Shown here: piece by piece, positions 31,097 through 34,476 of the stretch
Layout: every line of letters starts with the position of its first letter
Numbering within the stretch: the stretch's first letter is position 1
Assembly: GCA_020848815.1 (NCBI GenBank)
Contig: JADLHL010000047.1
Span: forward strand, 1-34,476
Direction of reading: 5' to 3'
DNA from: Chitinophagaceae bacterium
GTDB lineage: Bacteria; Bacteroidota; Bacteroidia; Chitinophagales; Chitinophagaceae
DNA length: 34,476 bases
The notes under the pieces: model-generated
Told to the model about the DNA's origin: nothing
Databases searched by the model: none
The model's input: the letters and a program-made list of their open reading frames with translations, nothing else
Translations under genes and position numbers: made by a program

Positions 31097-33214
31097 CTAT
31101 AAAAACTTGGTGCGGTTATCGGTCACACTTGCAGTTTTGCGCAGTGCTTCCATGCTACCGTATAAAAGAGCACCTTTTTGCTGACTCATCAGTGTCTGCA
31201 TCATTTCATCCACAGAAGTAGTAACGGGTTGAGCAAATTGTGCTTCTGGTTTCACCACAAATACACCAGAACCACCAATAATTGGTGCACTTATTTTACC
31301 AATGTTGTTCTTGTTAAAACCAAAACCACCAGCTTTCAACTCATACCCACTGCCACCCAGCAATGGGCTTACAAATGAAACACTATCAGCACGAAGAACA
31401 GGAACGTTAAGCTTTTGTGCAGCAGCTTCCAAAGTAGTTACACCAGCAAGTTTTGCTGCCAGCATTTTACCTTTCAATTCATTGCGTACAATGGATTCAA
31501 TCATAGGACGAAGCTTTGCTACAGAAGGCAATCCTTTTGGCTCTTCACCAGTAATGGCGATGGCTAAAAACTGATTGTTCAGTTCAAAAGGCTCAGGCAA
31601 AACATCACCTACATCTGCCTTATAAATTTCACGAACCAATTCGCGGTTTACGCCTAACATACCCACCTGATAGTCAGCAGCCTTAATATCCTGGGCTATT
31701 TTCTTCGTCAGCTTATCAGCAGAAAGAGTGGCTTCGAAACTTTTCAAATCTTTGCTCTTTGAAAGAAAAGCATTTGCTTTCAGTTGAGCTTCATTAATAG
31801 TAGTTTGACTAGCATCTATGTTTTTTGCCAAGTAAGCAATTTTGTAAGCAGGATTAAAATCCTTTTGATCGGTTACCTGAATAATGTGGTAACCAAATTG
31901 AGTTTGAACGATATCCATAGCTCCTTTTGCTTTATTGAAGCAGAAATCGTTGAACTCCTTCACCATAGCACCGTTAGCAAAATAACCCAAATCGCCACCT
32001 TTAATTTTACTGCCTTCATCATCGCTGTTCATTAAAGCCAACATAGTAAAATCAGCACCGGCTTTAATAGCAGCCAATAAACTATCAGCTTTTTTCTTAG
32101 CTACTACAGGATCATTGGTAGGCTGCTGTGTACGAGGATCAACTGTACCAATTAAAATATGACGAGCCTTAACACTATCGGGCAACACTTTCATATCAAC
32201 AACCTTACTCAATACATAACTCTGTACGTCGAGGTAAGGACCATAAACATTACCAATACCAGCACCAATAATAGAATCCTTTTGTGCAATCTGGATACGG
32301 TTTTTGCTATTGTAACCATCGAAGTAAGGAAGAGTACTAGCATTGCGGGCAACAAATGCACCGGCATCAGTTGTTTGTTCAAATTCGCCTTTCAATGCTA
32401 CCAATGAATTGTATACATCGGCAGTATCTTGTGTACTTGGTGAGGCATCAAAACTTACATAAGCAATACTGCGGCTACCTTCCTCTGTTTCATACTCACT
32501 GGCATGTGCTTTGGCGTAAGCCATAATATCAGCATCACTCACTTTTACTGCACTATCACTTAGACTGCTGAAAGGTGCAACCACGTAACTCATATTAGCC
32601 ATTTGGCTATTGTCGGCTACTGTTTTTTCAGCCATCCATTTAGGTACATAAGAACTGTTTTGCAACAACGCAGCATACTTATTCCGCTTGGTTCCTTCAA
32701 TCATAGGATTGAGGTACAGGTTATTCACCATGTCACGGTTCGTATTCGCTTTGTTTTTCTTCAATTCATTTATCGCCTGACGAGCAGCAGCAACATCAAA
32801 TTCACCTTTATCATTGGTAAACTGTTGTGTAAGCCACTGAGGTGGGTTTTTACCGAACAGCATATCGTTAAACTCCTTATCGGAAACATCAATACCCAAC
32901 TTGGCATATTCCTGATTCAACAATTCATCGGTAATGATGGTGTTGTAGGTTTCAGTGTAAATCTGCTGACGGGTATTTTCATCCACCACGTTGCCCTGCA
33001 TTTGCTGAATCTCTTCGTTGAGTTTTACCTTCTGCTGAAAAGCTTCCCAGCTAAGGTCAACACCATTTACAGAAACAACAGCATCTTTGGGACTAACCCC
33101 ACCACCAAGACCACTACGGCCGGCATCCATCAGGATAAAACCAATAAGGCTAATGGCAATCACACCAATGGTAACAGGTGCGGCCTTATCACGAATCGTT
33201 TGAATAATAGACAT
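31097..33214 (-). CDS. PpiD/SurA-like periplasmic peptidyl-prolyl isomerase
   Basis: The 705-residue protein is anchored by one N-terminal membrane helix (VTIGVIAISLIGFILMDAG, about 14-32) with its bulk in the periplasm. Residues about 35-240 are a SurA-N-like chaperone region (VNGVDLSWEAFQQKVKLN, ITDELLNQEYAKLGIDVSDKEF). A parvulin-type PPIase domain spans about 349-450 (ARHILIG, FTMLALMNSDDEGSKIKGGDLGYF, FGYHIIQVTD). The C-terminal 250 residues resemble the second, inactive-looking isomerase and chaperone parts of PpiD. The layout is that of PpiD, which assists folding of secreted and outer-membrane proteins at the Sec exit. The gene is divergent from nadA across a 589-base gap that may be the replication origin. 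Confidence 0.93.
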   Translation of the reverse strand: MSIIQTIRDKAAPVTIGVIAISLIGFILMDAGRSGLGGGVSPKDAVVSVNGVDLSWEAFQQKVKLNEEIQQMQGNVVDENTRQQIYTETYNTIITDELLNQEYAKLGIDVSDKEFNDMLFGKNPPQWLTQQFTNDKGEFDVAAARQAINELKKNKANTNRDMVNNLYLNPMIEGTKRNKYAALLQNSSYVPKWMAEKTVADNSQMANMSYVVAPFSSLSDSAVKVSDADIMAYAKAHASEYETEEGSRSIAYVSFDASPSTQDTADVYNSLVALKGEFEQTTDAGAFVARNASTLPYFDGYNSKNRIQIAQKDSIIGAGIGNVYGPYLDVQSYVLSKVVDMKVLPDSVKARHILIGTVDPRTQQPTNDPVVAKKKADSLLAAIKAGADFTMLALMNSDDEGSKIKGGDLGYFANGAMVKEFNDFCFNKAKGAMDIVQTQFGYHIIQVTDQKDFNPAYKIAYLAKNIDASQTTINEAQLKANAFLSKSKDLKSFEATLSADKLTKKIAQDIKAADYQVGMLGVNRELVREIYKADVGDVLPEPFELNNQFLAIAITGEEPKGLPSVAKLRPMIESIVRNELKGKMLAAKLAGVTTLEAAAQKLNVPVLRADSVSFVSPLLGGSGYELKAGGFGFNKNNIGKISAPIIGGSGVFVVKPEAQFAQPVTTSVDEMMQTLMSQQKGALLYGSMEALRKTASVTDNRTKFL

Positions 33215-33242
33215 ACAGTACTATATAGTTTATAAAGGATGG

Positions 33243-33250
33243 CAAAAATA
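33243..33250 (-). promoter_or_regulatory. -7 promoter element of ppiD
   Basis: On the minus strand TATTTTTG fits TAnnTTTG and ends 28 bases before the ppiD ATG. No clear TTG is seen at the -33 distance. Confidence 0.45.
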
Positions 33251-33803
33251 GGGGAAACAGACCTATGAAAAAATTGTGGAAAAGCGGGTAAAAGGCAATA
33301 CTGGCAAGGCTTCAAAACAAAGGTGAAAATGTGAACAACCCAGAGTATTACAAAAAAGAAATTTGAAGTAAGACAAAGAACAAAACAAGTGGAACATGCA
33401 TGTGAAACAGCAATTAGAAAACACTGTTGAAAAAGGAAAACAATAGTGAACAACCTAAGGAAACCTGCCCCTGAAACAGGGATAAGTAACGAACAAAAAC
33501 CAGAACGTTGGTACCAGAAAAACACCATGGTATGAGGGTAATCCACAACTCAAAAAACAATCCACAAAGGCTGGTAAAACCACATCAGTTCACAAAAGCC
33601 AAACTAACATAAGACATGCAAAATGGGGAAAAGAGCAACAAACCCAATGCTATACAGTATTTGTAACGTTTATAACATGGTGAATAAACCAAACCAACCT
33701 CACACTATTACCTTTACACACCGCATTGGGAAACATCAATACGGATATACACACTCCTATTAGTAGTAGGTAGATTTATAAATAATAAATATTAATACAT
33801 ATT
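33251..33803. other. oriC: Candidate chromosomal replication origin (oriC) in the ppiD-nadA gap
   Basis: The gap between divergent ppiD and nadA has no credible gene. It contains seven 9-mers close to the DnaA box TTATNCACA. Three lie on the minus strand at 33275-33283 (TTTTCCACA), 33330-33338 (TTGTTCACA) and 33401-33409 (TGTTTCACA). Four lie on the plus strand at 33539-33547 (TAATCCACA), 33558-33566 (CAATCCACA), 33712-33720 (CTTTACACA) and 33745-33753 (ATATACACA). After the last box come CTCCTAT, then TAG three times and again after one G (33761-33773), then 30 bases that are A/T except one (33774-33803). Box cluster, trinucleotide run and unwinding element are in the order expected for a bacterial origin. 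No box is perfect, and dnaA is not in the window. nadA's own promoter must also lie in the right end. Confidence 0.55.
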
Positions 33804-34476
33804 ATGGCAGTTATAAACACACAACAGATGGAGCTCCTGGAAAAAGGATTTCTCGATATAGCCGTAGATCCCAGCCTCGATCTGTTTGCTGAAATCGAAC
33901 GCCTGAAAAAAGAAAAAAATGCGATTGTACTGGCCCACTACTATCAGGAGCCAGATATTCAGGATGTAGCCGACTACATAGGCGATAGCCTGGGCCTGGC
34001 ACAAAAGGCCAAGGAAACCAATGCCGATATCATTTTATTTGCCGGGGTACATTTCATGGCCGAAACGGCAAAAATTCTCAACCCCACTAACAAAGTGGTA
34101 CTCCCCGATTTAAAGGCCGGCTGCAGCCTTAGCGATAGTGCTCCTCCTGCTTTGTTTGCCAAATGGAAGGAACAGTACCCCGATCATATTGTGGTCACCT
34201 ACATCAACTGTAGTGCCGGCATGAAGGCATTGAGCGATATCATCTGTACCAGTAGTAATGCCAAAGCCATCATCGACAGTCTGCCTGCCGATCAGAAAAT
34301 CATTTTTGCCCCCGATAAAAATTTGGGTGCCTACCTCAATAAAGTGACCGGCAGAAACATGGTGCTGTGGAATGGCGCCTGCATGGTCCACGAAATTTTC
34401 AGCCTCGAAAAAATTACCCGCCTCAAAACCCGTCACCCCGAAGCCAAGCTGATTGCGCATCCGGAGTGTGAGGAAC
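33804..34476 (+). CDS. nadA: Quinolinate synthase, N-terminal part (cut by window edge)
   Basis: NadA condenses iminoaspartate with dihydroxyacetone phosphate to quinolinate, using a [4Fe-4S] cluster, in de novo NAD synthesis. The frame opens at ATG 33804 and is still open at the last base, giving 224 residues of an expected 310-340. Visible signatures are [58 protein letters not shown] and [11 protein letters not shown]. Two of the three cluster cysteines are present at 107 and 193; the third lies beyond the window. The ATG is preceded within 30 bases by an almost pure A/T tract with no Shine-Dalgarno sequence. nadD is 6 kb upstream in the same direction. Confidence 0.97.
   Translation, partial: MAVINTQQMELLEKGFLDIAVDPSLDLFAEIERLKKEKNAIVLAHYYQEPDIQDVADYIGDSLGLAQKAKETNADIILFAGVHFMAETAKILNPTNKVVLPDLKAGCSLSDSAPPALFAKWKEQYPDHIVVTYINCSAGMKALSDIICTSSNAKAIIDSLPADQKIIFAPDKNLGAYLNKVTGRNMVLWNGACMVHEIFSLEKITRLKTRHPEAKLIAHPECEE

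Noticed and set aside
33160..33546. 128-codon minus-strand frame encoding a hydrophobic peptide in the ppiD-nadA gap
   Set aside because: It overlaps the ppiD N-terminus in another frame, and its Phe/Leu/Cys richness follows from the strong A/T strand bias. It has no promoter or recognisable motif, so I treat the gap as noncoding.
1..34476. CRISPR array, prophage, insertion sequence or defence island
   Set aside because: No regularly spaced repeats, transposase, integrase, phage structural or restriction-modification genes were seen. The genes are housekeeping or ordinary accessory genes.

Overview
The window looks like chromosomal core DNA of a Bacteroidota bacterium, most likely a Chitinophagaceae relative. 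Support: type IX secretion (T9SS) C-terminal sorting domains on two secreted proteins, a DUF2480 protein, an outer-membrane beta-barrel receptor of the Bacteroidota type, Bacteroidota-style promoters (-7 box TAnnTTTG) in front of several genes, almost no Shine-Dalgarno sequences, and moderate GC. I saw no tRNA, rRNA, CRISPR array, transposase or prophage gene. Placement in a genus is inference.

Layout. 1-10.4 kb is mostly on the minus strand: a YdeI-type DUF1801 protein (cut by the window edge), a TlpA-like thioredoxin lipoprotein, DNA polymerase I, an outer-membrane receptor, a membrane-anchored AraC regulator and glycerol kinase. Gaps here hold degenerate dispersed repeats and a tandem pair of 26-bp palindromic repeats. 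At 10.4-11.6 kb an Rrf2 regulator with four cysteines faces a 1-Cys peroxiredoxin across a perfect inverted repeat lying between the peroxiredoxin -33 and -7 elements. 11.7-22.2 kb is on the plus strand: an AspT/YidE-type transporter, an exported TPR protein, a YceI lipoprotein, a long-chain acyl-CoA ligase and two T9SS cargo proteins, most separated by clear intrinsic terminators. 22.3-24.4 kb holds an exported amidohydrolase and an exported RidA-like protein, probably one operon. 24.7-33.2 kb holds housekeeping genes: mnmG, ybeY, feoA, nadD, a CHR-family transporter, corA, DUF2480 and a PpiD-like periplasmic foldase. nadA starts at 33.8 kb and leaves the window.

The most interesting signal is a possible replication-origin neighbourhood. 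Two perfect 16-bp palindromes matching the ParB parS motif lie between ybeY and mnmG (26627-26642 and 26676-26691). About 7 kb away, the 589-bp gap between divergent ppiD and nadA has no credible gene but contains seven DnaA-box-like 9-mers, a run of TAG triplets resembling a DnaA-trio, and a nearly pure A/T tract. Genes on both sides of the gap are oriented away from it. No box is a perfect TTATCCACA, and neither dnaA nor parAB is in the window, so the origin call is a testable inference.

Other points worth following are the Rrf2/peroxiredoxin operator, several -7 boxes so close to start codons that leaderless mRNAs are expected (TPR gene, mnmG, probably feoA), the exported RidA/amidohydrolase pair, and stacked palindromes in front of the first T9SS cargo gene.
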